DNA of 64,000 nucleotides from the NCBI GenBank assembly GCA_964356335.1, contig CAYHHI010000003.1:61814-125813 (forward strand). Direction: 5' to 3'. The notes under the pieces are model-generated. The model was given only the letters and a program-made list of their open reading frames with translations. It ran no database searches and was not told the origin of the DNA. Origin of the DNA: CAYHHI01 sp964356335. GTDB taxonomy: Bacteria; Arandabacterota; Arandabacteria; Arandabacterales; Arandabacteraceae. Positions 16,275 to 25,262 of this stretch are shown one piece after another. A program made the position numbers and the translations under genes. The first letter of the stretch is position 1. Each line of letters begins with the position of its first letter.

Positions 16275-18050
16275 ATGACGTCGCCGAGGGAAGAGGGGAA
16301 CATGGCTGACAAGCCTGACCGGCTTGGAAGGGCAGATGAGGTTGGAAGGGCAGATGAGATTGGAAGGACCAACGCGGTTGGGAAGTCTGACGAGAACTTA
16401 AGAATAGGTGTCTTCGTTTGTAACTGCGGCTCCAACATCGCCGGCTTCCTTGATACCAAGAGCATTGCCGAGTATGCCCGGGGTCTGCCCAATGTGGCGT
16501 TCGTCAAGGAGAACCTCTTTTCCTGTTCTGAGGCCGGGATCAACGACATAAGAAAGGGCATTGGCGAAAACAATCTCACGCGAGTTGTGGTTGCCGCTTG
16601 CACGCCGAGGACTCACGAGCCTACTTTCCGTGCGGCATGCACCGAGGCGGGCCTCAATCCCTATTACTTCGAGTTCGTCAATATCCGGGAGCATTGCTCA
16701 TGGGTGCACAAACAGGAGCGCGAGGTAGCGACCGCCAAGGCCAAGGATCTTATCAGAATGGGCGTGGCGAGGGCAGCCTACCTCGAGCCCATGGAATCTA
16801 TCGTGGGAGACGTCAAGCGGCTCGCGCTTGTGATCGGAGGCGGCATCTCGGGCATGACGGTTGCACTGGAGCTCGCGGGGCGAGGTTTTGAAGTGGTGCT
16901 CGTCGAGAAGCAACCTGAGCTAGGCGGGCTCCTGCACGGGCTTCATTACATATACCCGTGGAAGAAGAAGGCCTCTCAGTACATCACTCGCGTCGTCGCG
17001 AGCGTCGAGAAGAACTCGCGAATCAAGGTGCTTAAATCGGCGGAAGTGACCGAGGTCAAAGGTTACATCGGCAATTATCAGGTGTCCGTGTCTTCACAGC
17101 ATGAGCCCGTCGTTGCCGGTGTGATTGTCGTTGCGACAGGAGCGAAGCCTCTGGTTCCCGAAGGCATGTACGGGTACGACGGCAAACGCGTCATAACCCA
17201 GTTCGAGCTGGAGAGCCTGCTCGCGAGACCCAGAATCTCCGCAAAGCATGTCGCGATGATCGAGTGTGTGGGGGCAAGGACGCACGAGCGCATCTATTGT
17301 TCGAGAATCTGCTGCATGACCTCCATCAAGAATGCCGTCCTCTTGAGGAAGAAGGGCGTGGGCTCGGTGAGCATCCTTTATCGCGACCTAATGTGCTATG
17401 GGATAGCGAACGAGGTTCTCTTGAGAGAAGCCAAGGAGGCAGGTGTGAGATTCATCAACTATTCTGCCGATAAGCCTCCCCAGGCAGAGGCCGGCAGGCT
17501 CAGGGTCATGAGCGACATCTTGGGCCAGGAGATGACCATCCTGTATGATCTCCTTGTGCTTTCAACACCACTTGTTCCGGCGCCTACCAACGAAGCGCTC
17601 TCAAGAATTCTTAAAGTCCCGATTGATGAGGACGGCTTCTTCCTCGAAGCCCATATCAAATTGAGACCGCTCGATTTTGCGACCGATGGCATATTCGTGT
17701 GTGGCACGGCGCGCTGGCCGGCCGCCGTGGAGGAGTGTCTTGAGCAGGCCCTCGGCGCGGCCTCGAGGGCATCAACCTTCCTTACTGCCGGGTGCGTCAA
17801 AGTGGAACCGGCTGTCTCATACGTCTCGATCGAAGACTGCAAGGGGTGCGGCCTCTGTGTCGCCCTCTGCCCCTATGGTGCGCTTGAGCTGATCGAGACG
17901 GAGAAGGGCAAGCGGGCACATACCATCGAGGTTGCGTGCAAAGGCTGCGGAACATGCGGGGCAACTTGCTATAGAAGAGCAATCAGGATGAGACACTTCA
18001 CCGATGAGCAGGTAGGAGCTCAGATAAAAGCGGCCTTTGTGAAGGGGTAG
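16275..18050 (+). CDS. hdrA: HdrA-like FAD/Fe-S protein, copy 3
   Basis: 591 aa from ATG 16275 (ATG 16302 is an equally plausible start). The first 45 residues contain a short repeat (GRADEVGRADEIGRTNAVG) encoded by 18-bp tandem units. Then comes the classical HdrA N-terminal Fe-S domain (IGVFVCNCGSNIAGFL, ACTPRTHEPTFR, NIREHCSWVH), the FAD site GGGISGMTVALELAGRG, CVGARTHERIYCSRICC, and C-terminal CKGCGLCVALC and CKGCGTCGATC clusters. As in copy 1 the FPTNDCS cluster segment is missing (GLHYIYPWKKKA). This is the longest conventional HdrA of the set. Confidence 0.9.
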   Translation: MTSPREEGNMADKPDRLGRADEVGRADEIGRTNAVGKSDENLRIGVFVCNCGSNIAGFLDTKSIAEYARGLPNVAFVKENLFSCSEAGINDIRKGIGENNLTRVVVAACTPRTHEPTFRAACTEAGLNPYYFEFVNIREHCSWVHKQEREVATAKAKDLIRMGVARAAYLEPMESIVGDVKRLALVIGGGISGMTVALELAGRGFEVVLVEKQPELGGLLHGLHYIYPWKKKASQYITRVVASVEKNSRIKVLKSAEVTEVKGYIGNYQVSVSSQHEPVVAGVIVVATGAKPLVPEGMYGYDGKRVITQFELESLLARPRISAKHVAMIECVGARTHERIYCSRICCMTSIKNAVLLRKKGVGSVSILYRDLMCYGIANEVLLREAKEAGVRFINYSADKPPQAEAGRLRVMSDILGQEMTILYDLLVLSTPLVPAPTNEALSRILKVPIDEDGFFLEAHIKLRPLDFATDGIFVCGTARWPAAVEECLEQALGAASRASTFLTAGCVKVEPAVSYVSIEDCKGCGLCVALCPYGALELIETEKGKRAHTIEVACKGCGTCGATCYRRAIRMRHFTDEQVGAQIKAAFVKG

Positions 18051-18110
18051 GGAGAGTAGACAGAGGAATAAGGGTACGAGTGAGGAGGGCTGGCAGGGGT
18101 AGTAGGGTAG

Positions 18111-18150
18111 AGGAAGTCAGAGGAAGTGAGAGAAAGTCAGAGGAAGGAAC
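18111..18150 (+). repeat. Four 10-bp purine-rich repeats ahead of the second mvhD gene
   Basis: The units aggaagtcag, aggaagtgag, agaaagtcag and aggaaggaac follow each other with a strict 10-bp period and end at the ATG (18151). Each holds an AGGA/AGAA core, so the start is preceded by a row of Shine-Dalgarno-like sites; only the last is at normal spacing. Confidence 0.75.
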
Positions 18151-18933
18151 ATGGACTACAGGCCGAACATCATAGCTTTCTGCTGCAACTGGTGAGCATA
18201 CAGCGCAGCTGACCTCGCCGGGGTAGCGAGGCTACAATATCCGCCCGACGTCAGGGTAATAAGGGTAATGTGCTCGGGCAGGGTTGATCCCGTGATGGTG
18301 ATGGAAGCCTTCATCGCGGGAGCGGACGGCGTATTTGTGGGGGCCTGCAAACGGGGAGAGTGCCATTATTCGACCGGCAACCTTCACGCCGAAGCCAAGA
18401 TCGGGCTCACCAAGAAAGTGCTTGCGTTCGCCGGCATAAATCCCGAGCGGCTTGTGATGCGTTGGATGTCGAGCGCCGAAGGTAACAAGTTCGCCGAATA
18501 TGTCACGGCATTTCAGGCGGAGGTCTCCCGCATCGGCCCGATCGGCAAAGCAGAGAACATAGACAGTGAAGCTCTCACCATAAAGCTGGAATCCGCGAAG
18601 CGAGCGCTTGGGGGACGGAAGCTAAGGTGGGTCGTGGGCAAGATCGTCGAGTTCCAAGAGAAGGGCAACCTCTACGGGGAGAGATTCACATCTCATGAGG
18701 TAGGCAGGCTCTACGATGAGATCGCCATGGATGAGTACAGGCTGCGCGAGATACTGGCGAGACTTGGGGTGAGACCCCACTCGGTGAAGCACCTTGCTTC
18801 GGTTATGGGGGTTGCCCCGAGGAGCGTCGTGCGGCAGATGGCTGATCTTAAGCGCATGGGCCTTGCCCGGGTCGAAAAGATTGAGGACACGACTCCGGTT
18901 TGGGCGGTGGAAGGTGAGGCAAAGTACGAATGA
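18151..18933 (+). CDS. mvhD: MvhD-like selenoprotein, copy 2 (in-frame UGA at codon 15)
   Basis: 260 aa if UGA at 18193-18195 is selenocysteine. The frame begins MDYRPNIIAFCCNW, then UGA, AYSAADLAG. The MvhD/FrhD family has CCNWC(S/A)YxxADLAG here, and Sec at this Cys is known in VhuD/MvhD and BamF proteins. The domain goes on with IRVMCSGRVDPVMVMEAF and VGACKRGECHYSTGN. Residues about 155-260 form an extra C-terminal helical region ending in a winged-helix-like segment (HSVKHLASVMGVAPRSVVRQ) not present in plain MvhD. It would pass electrons from an outside donor into HdrA. Confidence 0.9.
18213..18231 (+). promoter_or_regulatory. Bacterial SECIS candidate for the MvhD UGA
   Basis: 6-bp stem CCTCGC/GCGAGG with loop CGGGGTA. 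The loop begins 24 nt after the UGA and has G at its second position, which meets the published bacterial SECIS rules for distance, stem and loop. Confidence 0.7.
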
Positions 18934-18976
18934 TGGTAAGTTTCGATAGGCCTCCGAGGGTGAGTGAGAAATCGGC

Positions 18977-20692
18977 ATGAGTGAACATGACAATCTGCGC
19001 GAGACAGCGGGCAAGCGAAACGTGATCGTTGTCGGCGGCGGCATCTCCGGCCTCAGGGCTGCGCTTGAGGCTGCCGACTCCGGAGCGACCGTACATCTTC
19101 TTGAGGAATCACCCTTCCTTGGTGGTCTTCTCCTTAAGCAAGATAGAATTCCTCCTGAGGGCTTTCCCTCGATATGCCTATCTTCAATGCTCATAAACGA
19201 GGTGCTTTCTCATCCCAATATCAAGGTCTTCACCAACTCGGCGATAGAGAACATTTCGAAGAAGGAAGCGAAGGTCACAGTCAGACTCAGACACTCTCCG
19301 GCAAGGGTCAATGAGACGTGCAATGCCTGCGGCTCGTGCCTGCTTGTCTGCCCCATAAAGCCATATGACACCTACAACGAAGGCCTGACGCTGCGGACGG
19401 CAATAGACTTCGAGGGGCCGCGCGCTTTCGGCAGGCCCTACAACATCGAGAAAGAAACCCCCGCGTGCCAGGAGAGCTGCCCGGTCCACATAGACATCAG
19501 GAGATATGTGGCCCTCGTGGCCGGAGGCGATTATGAGGAAGCCATAAAGGTGATAAGGGAGAAAAACCCTCTGCCCGCCGTATGCGGGCGCGTCTGCAAC
19601 CATCCTTGCGAGACAGCCTGTAACAGGGGGCGCCAGGACGAACCTATCGCGATCGATGCGCTCAAGCGATTTGCGGCTACTTTCGAGATGAGCCTGCGCA
19701 AAGAGGGTAAGATCACGCCGCCCACGCCGAGGGCGAAAGCTAAGAAGACCAAAGTTGCCGTGGTCGGTGCCGGACCCGCCGGCCTCACCGTGGCCCATGA
19801 CCTTGCCATGGGCGGCTACAGGCCGACCATATTTGAGGCCTCCCCGGTGCCTGGCGGGATGCTCTATCTCTGCATTCCCGAATACAGGCTCCCCAGAGAT
19901 GTTCTGCGCAGCGATGTGTCATATATCGAAGAACTCGGCGTCGAGATAAGGTACAACACGCCTATCTCGAAAGAATTCACGGTTGATGATCTCCTGAAGC
20001 AAGGCTTCAAGGCCGTGTTCATGGGCATCGGCGCGCACAAGGGGCTTAAACTCAAGATACCTGGCGAAGATGCCTACGAGGGTTTCCTCGACTGCATCGA
20101 GTTCCTGCGGAAGGTGAACCTGGGCGACAGAACCAAGCCGGGCAACAAAGTTGTCGTGATTGGCGGCGGCAATTCCGCGCTCGATTCGACTCGCACCGCC
20201 CTGAGGGTCGGCTGCGAAGAAGTGACGATCCTTTACAGGCGGTCGCGGAAAGAGATGCCGGCCAATCCCTGGGAAGTCGATGAGGCGGAGAGAGAGGGTG
20301 TGAAGATCCACTACCTCGCTGCTCCCGTGAAAATCACGGGCACAAATGGAAAAGTCGCCGGCATGGTCTGCACCAAGATGAAACTCGGCAGGCTCGATGC
20401 GAGCGGGAGAAGAAGCCCCGTGCCGGTCGAGGGTTCGGAGTTTGAGGTCGAAGCCGACCTGATAATACCGGCAATCAGCCAGGCGCCCGACCTGTCTTTC
20501 TTGCACGAAGGCCACGGCTTCGAGATCTCGAAGTGGAATTCCTTCGTGGTGAATGAGAAGACCATGGCCACCAATCGTCCCGGCATTTTCGCAGGGGGCG
20601 ACGACGTGACCGGGCCTTCCACAGTGATTGATGCAATAAGGGCCGGCCACATAGCGGCAAGTTCGATCATGGAGTATCTCGGCAAGGGATAG
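18977..20692 (+). CDS. HdrA N-terminal half fused to NfnB/GltD-like NAD(P)H oxidoreductase
   Basis: 571 aa. Residues 1-140 are an HdrA Rossmann/FAD start (GGGISGLRAALEAADSG) plus one Fe-S motif (CNACGSCLLVC). From about 160 a GltD/NfnB module follows: CQESCPVHIDIRRYVAL, CGRVCNHPCETACNRG, FAD site VGAGPAGLTVAHDLAMGG, second Rossmann GGGNSALDSTRTALRVG, and GIFAGGDDVTGPSTVIDAI. NfnB-type proteins use two flavins and NAD(P)H, and here the module interrupts HdrA. The remainder of an HdrA-like protein begins in the next gene 6 bp later, so the two may form one split HdrA. Confidence 0.88.
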   Translation: MSEHDNLRETAGKRNVIVVGGGISGLRAALEAADSGATVHLLEESPFLGGLLLKQDRIPPEGFPSICLSSMLINEVLSHPNIKVFTNSAIENISKKEAKVTVRLRHSPARVNETCNACGSCLLVCPIKPYDTYNEGLTLRTAIDFEGPRAFGRPYNIEKETPACQESCPVHIDIRRYVALVAGGDYEEAIKVIREKNPLPAVCGRVCNHPCETACNRGRQDEPIAIDALKRFAATFEMSLRKEGKITPPTPRAKAKKTKVAVVGAGPAGLTVAHDLAMGGYRPTIFEASPVPGGMLYLCIPEYRLPRDVLRSDVSYIEELGVEIRYNTPISKEFTVDDLLKQGFKAVFMGIGAHKGLKLKIPGEDAYEGFLDCIEFLRKVNLGDRTKPGNKVVVIGGGNSALDSTRTALRVGCEEVTILYRRSRKEMPANPWEVDEAEREGVKIHYLAAPVKITGTNGKVAGMVCTKMKLGRLDASGRRSPVPVEGSEFEVEADLIIPAISQAPDLSFLHEGHGFEISKWNSFVVNEKTMATNRPGIFAGGDDVTGPSTVIDAIRAGHIAASSIMEYLGKG

Positions 20693-20698
20693 CAAGCC

Positions 20699-23128
20699 AT
20701 GAAAAAGCCCAAATTCATTCCAGAGTTCGCTGACATACCGACCAGGCGGACAAAAATGCCCGAGCTCCCGCTTGAGGAGCGGAAGCTCAATTTCAACGAA
20801 GTTGATCTCGGATTCACGGAAGAGTTGGCCAGGAAGGAGGCGGCGCGCTGCTTGAGTTGCAGGCGCTGCATCGGTTGCGGGCTCTGTCTTGCCGAGTGTG
20901 ATCAGTGCGCCATCATCTATGATGAGAAGGAGACGAGCGTTTCGATCGAGGCAGATGCCATTGTCTTCACATCAGATGGTGACCTCTCGGACGCGGCGAG
21001 AAAGATTGAGCTCGGCTACGGCGATGCCGCCAATGTGATCACGAGTTTCGAGTTTGAACGCCTGACCAGTCCGACGGGCCCATTCGGTGGATTGATCGTG
21101 CGCCCATTTGATGGCGAGATCCCGAAGCGGATTGCCTTCATCCAGTGTGTGGGTTCAAGGGACGAGGCGATAGGAGCCAACTACTGCTCGGTTGAGTGCT
21201 GTTCACGGACGTTTGCACAGGCCAGGCGTGTGAAGGAGATCGCCGGGGACGTCGAGGTCCGCGTCTTTCACAAGGGCCTGAGGCCCATCGGCAAGGCAAG
21301 TGAGGTCGAGCTTCAGAAGCTCGCGGGCGAGAAGTGGATCGGTTTTGCTGAGGGAGCGATCTCGTCTGTGAAGGAAGACCCCGAGACCGGGGCTGTCACT
21401 GTGCGCTATATGATGGACGACAAGGAAGTCGAAGAAACATTCGATCTTGTAGTACTTGCTGTCGGCCTTCAGTCAAAGCGGGATTTCAGAGACCATGCGA
21501 AAGTGGGTGGAGTGCCGGTCAACAGGTATGGGTTTGTGGATGCTGGCGTTGTCAGCATGATCGCCTGCAAGGACGGCGTTGCCTTCGCTGGGCCGATTCG
21601 TGGGCCCCAGGCGGGAGCGCGCAGCATCATAGATGCGATTGCGGGGGCATCGAAGGCGCTCGGCTCGCTGGATGGTAGGGGGGACGCAGGGGAAGCCATT
21701 GGGAAGCCGCCGACCGGGAGCGCGGATGCCGCGAGACCTCTGGTCTACGCTTGTGAGTACGGCCTGCATCTTGCCGGCAAAGCCAAATCGCTCGTTGAGG
21801 AAATCAAAGCCGGAGGATTTGACATAAACGGCAGTTATCCCTTCCTCTGCTACAAGGATGGAAGGGAAGACATCAGGCGGAGGTTGGGCGAGGCATCGGG
21901 GCTCGTGGTACTTGGATGTCATAGTCAGAGTCATGAGAGGCTCTTTGAAAGGGTTTTCGATCTGCCTCGTGGGAATGTAGAAATCCTCGGTCAGGCTGAA
22001 CTGACGGAGGGTCTGGAAGCGAGACTAACTTCTCTCGGCGAGCAATTCGGCACGGCAGCCGCCTCGCCAAACCTCCAAGCCAAGCCCCAAGCCAAGGCCC
22101 GAGCGGCGTCCTATCTCAAGCCGCGCGTTGTGGCCGTGCTCGGTGGTGGGGTCTCGGGGCTTGCGGCAGCGAGTGAGCTCCTGAGAAGAAGACTCAAGGT
22201 AATCATCATCGAGAAGTCTGAGACGATAGGCGCGAACTTGGCCAAGGTTCTCCCGACGGGGCAGCACACGGATGCGAAGGTGATCGAGGACTTCGTCAAG
22301 GCCGTTGAGGCAAGCCCCGAGGTGCAGATCCTCAAGTCTGCGCGCCTGACGGCAGTCGGAACAGAGAACAATGTTCTGAAGCTCACCGTGGCCACACCAA
22401 AGGGCGATGAGACCCTCGAAGCAGGAGCCATGATTATCGCCACAGGCGCGGCACCTTATGTTCCGACCGGATTCGGATTCGGCGGAAGCAAAGCGGTCCT
22501 GAGACAGGAGGATTTCAAAGCCCGGCTTGCCCAGGGCGACGCGCCCTGGAAGAAGATAGTGATGGTCCAGTGCGTGGGTGCGCGCGATGCCAAGCATCCA
22601 TATTGCAGTCGATTCTGTTGCAGAGAAGCCCTTGCCAATGCACTTGTCTTCAAGCATGTCAATCCCCAGGGCGATGTGACGGTTTTGCACAAGGGAATAA
22701 GAGCCCTCGGTTTCGACGAGGAGCTCTATACTGAAGCCATCGAGCGAGGTGTCGCTTTCATCGAGATTGAGAAGCAGCCCAGCCTTGATACTCGGCCTTC
22801 GTATGGAAGCGCCGGCGACGTGGGCAGTTCGCTCAAGGTTGGAGGGCAGTCAGGGGGCGGGAAGAGCTTCGATCTAGAATGCGACGCGCTTGTCCTTTCT
22901 GTCGCGCACAGTCGAAATGGGGATGCCATTGAGATTGCCGGTAAGACCGGTGTGGCTCTCGATCCTCTGGGTTTCTTCGAAACACGCAAGCCGGCGGTCG
23001 AGCCTTTTGCATCTTCGGTTGAAGGCGTCTTTGTCTGTGGTTTCGCGCGGGCCCCCGTCACGGTGGAGGAGGCATTTGCCGATGGGATTGGAGTTGCCGG
23101 GGCGGCATGTCGATATCTTGGGCAGTAA
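20699..23128 (+). CDS. Tandem HdrA-like protein (C-terminal half plus second HdrA module)
   Basis: 809 aa. Residues 1-330 resemble the C-terminal half of HdrA (CLSCRRCIGCGLCLAEC, CVGSRDEAIGANYCSVECC, FAGPIRGPQAGARSIIDAI). Residues about 345-440 contain an MvhD/HdrA-linker-like segment (YACEYGLHLAGKAKSLVEEI, VVLGCHSQSHERLF). From about 475 a second HdrA FAD module starts (GGGVSGLAAASELLRRR) with CVGARDAKHPYCSRFCC and VCGFARAPVTVEEAF. No ferredoxin-type cluster follows the second module. With the preceding gene this makes up to three flavin sites in two adjacent proteins. Confidence 0.85.
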   Translation: MKKPKFIPEFADIPTRRTKMPELPLEERKLNFNEVDLGFTEELARKEAARCLSCRRCIGCGLCLAECDQCAIIYDEKETSVSIEADAIVFTSDGDLSDAARKIELGYGDAANVITSFEFERLTSPTGPFGGLIVRPFDGEIPKRIAFIQCVGSRDEAIGANYCSVECCSRTFAQARRVKEIAGDVEVRVFHKGLRPIGKASEVELQKLAGEKWIGFAEGAISSVKEDPETGAVTVRYMMDDKEVEETFDLVVLAVGLQSKRDFRDHAKVGGVPVNRYGFVDAGVVSMIACKDGVAFAGPIRGPQAGARSIIDAIAGASKALGSLDGRGDAGEAIGKPPTGSADAARPLVYACEYGLHLAGKAKSLVEEIKAGGFDINGSYPFLCYKDGREDIRRRLGEASGLVVLGCHSQSHERLFERVFDLPRGNVEILGQAELTEGLEARLTSLGEQFGTAAASPNLQAKPQAKARAASYLKPRVVAVLGGGVSGLAAASELLRRRLKVIIIEKSETIGANLAKVLPTGQHTDAKVIEDFVKAVEASPEVQILKSARLTAVGTENNVLKLTVATPKGDETLEAGAMIIATGAAPYVPTGFGFGGSKAVLRQEDFKARLAQGDAPWKKIVMVQCVGARDAKHPYCSRFCCREALANALVFKHVNPQGDVTVLHKGIRALGFDEELYTEAIERGVAFIEIEKQPSLDTRPSYGSAGDVGSSLKVGGQSGGGKSFDLECDALVLSVAHSRNGDAIEIAGKTGVALDPLGFFETRKPAVEPFASSVEGVFVCGFARAPVTVEEAFADGIGVAGAACRYLGQ

Positions 23129-23184
23129 ACGTTTGCCTGGATACACAGCCCTAAAGCGTGGGCGGAGATTGAGAGGAGAGGACC

Positions 23185-23544
23185 TTGGAGCTTTCGGAAA
23201 TCGGTAAGATTCTGGATTGCAAGGTGGTCGCAGGTAAGAAGAATCTGAGTTACACGGTCGAAGAGATCTGCGCCGCCGATCTAATGAGCGACGTGCTCGC
23301 TTTCACAACTCCCGGCTCGCTGCTTCTTACGGGACTTACCAATATTCAGTCGGTCGTGACCGCGCACGTTGCCGAGGTGAGGGCCATCGTCTATGTCAGG
23401 GGCAAGAAGCCCGACGCGGACACCATAAGGCTTGCAGATCAGAAAGGAATTCCACTCTTGACGAGCCCACTATCAATGTTTACGGCATGTGGGCGCCTTT
23501 TCGAAAGGGGTTTGAGATCCGGAAGTGATCTCGGCAGGAGATGA
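23185..23544 (+). CDS. DRTGG domain protein, second copy
   Basis: 119 aa from TTG with GGAGAGG upstream. LSEIGKILDCKVVAGKKNL, AADLMSDVLAFTTPGSLLLTG and AIVYVRGKKPDADT fit the DRTGG family better than the copy at 7263. It overlaps the ATPase gene by 4 bp. The DRTGG, GHKL ATPase and hydrogenase-like trio is a recurrent neighbourhood next to bifurcating hydrogenases (for example the TM1420-1426 region of Thermotoga), pointing to a shared sensing role. Confidence 0.82.
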   Translation: MELSEIGKILDCKVVAGKKNLSYTVEEICAADLMSDVLAFTTPGSLLLTGLTNIQSVVTAHVAEVRAIVYVRGKKPDADTIRLADQKGIPLLTSPLSMFTACGRLFERGLRSGSDLGRR

Positions 23545-23972
23545 ACGAAGAGGTACTTTTCCATCAGGAGTTCGCGATAACTGGCGGCGACTTCTCCGGC
23601 GCCGGGTCGGTGTCCACAGAGATAAAGTCGATTCTCAAGGAGATAGGGTTCGAGCCGACGATAGTAAGACGGGCAGCGATAGCTTGCTATGAGGCCGAGA
23701 TGAATGTGGTAATGTATGCAGCCAGAGCCGTCGTACGCCTGTCTGCGTCGCCGACCAGAATACGAATAGTTTTCAACGACGAGGGGCGCGGTATTCCCGA
23801 CATTGATCTTGCGATGCAGGAAGGCTTCTCGACTGCGACTCATCAGATGAGAGAAATGGGCTTTGGCGCGGGCATGGGGCTGCCGAACATAAAGAAAAAC
23901 TCGGACGTGCTCGAGATCTCATCAGAGGTGGGAAAGGGCACGAAGCTTGACATGACCATATTCACGGGGTAG
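23541..23972 (+). CDS. GHKL-type ATPase (anti-sigma/RsbW-like)
   Basis: 143 aa. Single ATP-binding domain with N-box EAEMNVVMYA, G1 box DEGRGIPD and G2 box GFGAGMGLPNIKK. It has no sensor or phosphorylated His domain, so it is like RsbW/SpoIIAB kinases. Translationally coupled to the DRTGG gene before it. Such small kinases next to hydrogenase-like sensor genes are thought to relay redox state to transcription; the target is unknown here. Confidence 0.85.
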   Translation: MNEEVLFHQEFAITGGDFSGAGSVSTEIKSILKEIGFEPTIVRRAAIACYEAEMNVVMYAARAVVRLSASPTRIRIVFNDEGRGIPDIDLAMQEGFSTATHQMREMGFGAGMGLPNIKKNSDVLEISSEVGKGTKLDMTIFTG

Positions 23973-23993
23973 TTGACAGAAGGTTTGGGGGCA

Positions 23994-25262
23994 ATGGGAA
24001 AGTACTACCACCCTATAAGAGTCATTGATGAGAAGTGTCGAGGCAGGATGAAGTGCATGCGCGTCTGCCCCACACAGGCGATTCGCGTGCGGGGTGGCAA
24101 GGCCATCATCAATGAAGAGTTGTGCGTGGATTGCGGTGAGTGCATCCATGCGTGTCCCAATGGCGCGATTGAACCGGTCACCGATCCGTTCACGCTTTCC
24201 CTCGATTTCAAGTACAAGGTAGCGCTGCCGTCCCCGGTGATCTACTCCCAGTTCAAGTCCGATGTCGATCCCAGGCGGATCGTCCAGGCTGTCAAGCAGT
24301 TGGGATTTGATTATGTATGCGATTCGTCGAATGCGTGCGAAGAGGTGGCTGCCGTCTTCGATGAATTCATCTCCTCTTACAGAGGGAGACTGCCGCTCCT
24401 ATCCTCGTTCTGTCCCACGGTTGTCAGGCTCCTCCAGGTGAAGTACCCGGACCTCACGGAGCTGGTCGCATCCATAGACATCCCGCGCGAGATAGCTGCC
24501 AGGGAGTTCAAGGACCGCCTCTCACGAGAGCTTGGGGTTGACCCCAATGACATAGGGGTGATCTACATCACCCCGTGTCCGGCCAAGATGGTGTCCATCA
24601 AGCAGCCTGCTGAGAAGAAGAAGTCGAGCATCGACGGAGCGATATCAATAAAGGATATCTACCATTCGCTTGTCGGGGCCCTGAGGAACATCAAAGATAC
24701 GGATATAGACCCGGAAATCGCAAAGTTCAACTTCGGTGCAGGCTGGGAGATGTTAGGGGAGATGACGAGACTGCTCGGCTCTGAGCGCGTGATCGCAGTC
24801 TCAGGCCTGAATGACGTCATCAAGATCTTCGACGATATCGAGAATTCGAGGTTGCGTGATGTTGATCTTGTTGAGGCATCGGCCTGTATGGGTGGGTGCA
24901 TCGGCGGTCCGCTGACTGTCGAGAATATGTATGTTGCCAGGAGCAACATCATACATCTGCTTGCAAAGTACGGTGGAAGGTCGAATGTGAATCGCAAGGA
25001 TGTGATTGAAAAATACCGAAGCGGGTATTATCATCTCGAAGAGCGCTTGGCGCCAAGGCCGCTTCGGCCGCTCGACCCGGATCGAGCGATCGCTATCGAG
25101 AAGAAGAAAAAGAAGGGTGCGATCTATAGCGCGCTGCCGAAGATCGACTGCGGGTGCTGCGGCGCACCGACATGTGAGGCCCTGGCCGACGACATCGTGC
25201 GTGGGCTGGCCTCAATTGACGATTGCATTTGGATTGGAGGTGTCACAGATGGGAAAAGGTGA
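23994..25262 (+). CDS. [FeFe]-hydrogenase-like protein with altered active site, sensor type
   Basis: About 422 aa from ATG 23994 (a TTG at 23973 adds seven residues). Two [4Fe-4S] motifs (CMRVCP preceded by a single Cys, and CVDCGECIHAC), then the hydrogenase large-subunit fold: L1 SSFCPTVV, L2 TPCPAKM, L3 ASACMGGCIGGP. The four Cys that bind the H-cluster are present, but the proton-transfer Cys (first Cys of TSCCP) is Phe. The C-terminus has an extra Fe-S motif (DCGCCGAPTC then DDC). It resembles group C/D sensory hydrogenases or TM1421. Catalytic H2 activity is unlikely; redox or H2 sensing together with the GHKL ATPase is the best inference. Confidence 0.82.
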   Translation: MGKYYHPIRVIDEKCRGRMKCMRVCPTQAIRVRGGKAIINEELCVDCGECIHACPNGAIEPVTDPFTLSLDFKYKVALPSPVIYSQFKSDVDPRRIVQAVKQLGFDYVCDSSNACEEVAAVFDEFISSYRGRLPLLSSFCPTVVRLLQVKYPDLTELVASIDIPREIAAREFKDRLSRELGVDPNDIGVIYITPCPAKMVSIKQPAEKKKSSIDGAISIKDIYHSLVGALRNIKDTDIDPEIAKFNFGAGWEMLGEMTRLLGSERVIAVSGLNDVIKIFDDIENSRLRDVDLVEASACMGGCIGGPLTVENMYVARSNIIHLLAKYGGRSNVNRKDVIEKYRSGYYHLEERLAPRPLRPLDPDRAIAIEKKKKKGAIYSALPKIDCGCCGAPTCEALADDIVRGLASIDDCIWIGGVTDGKR

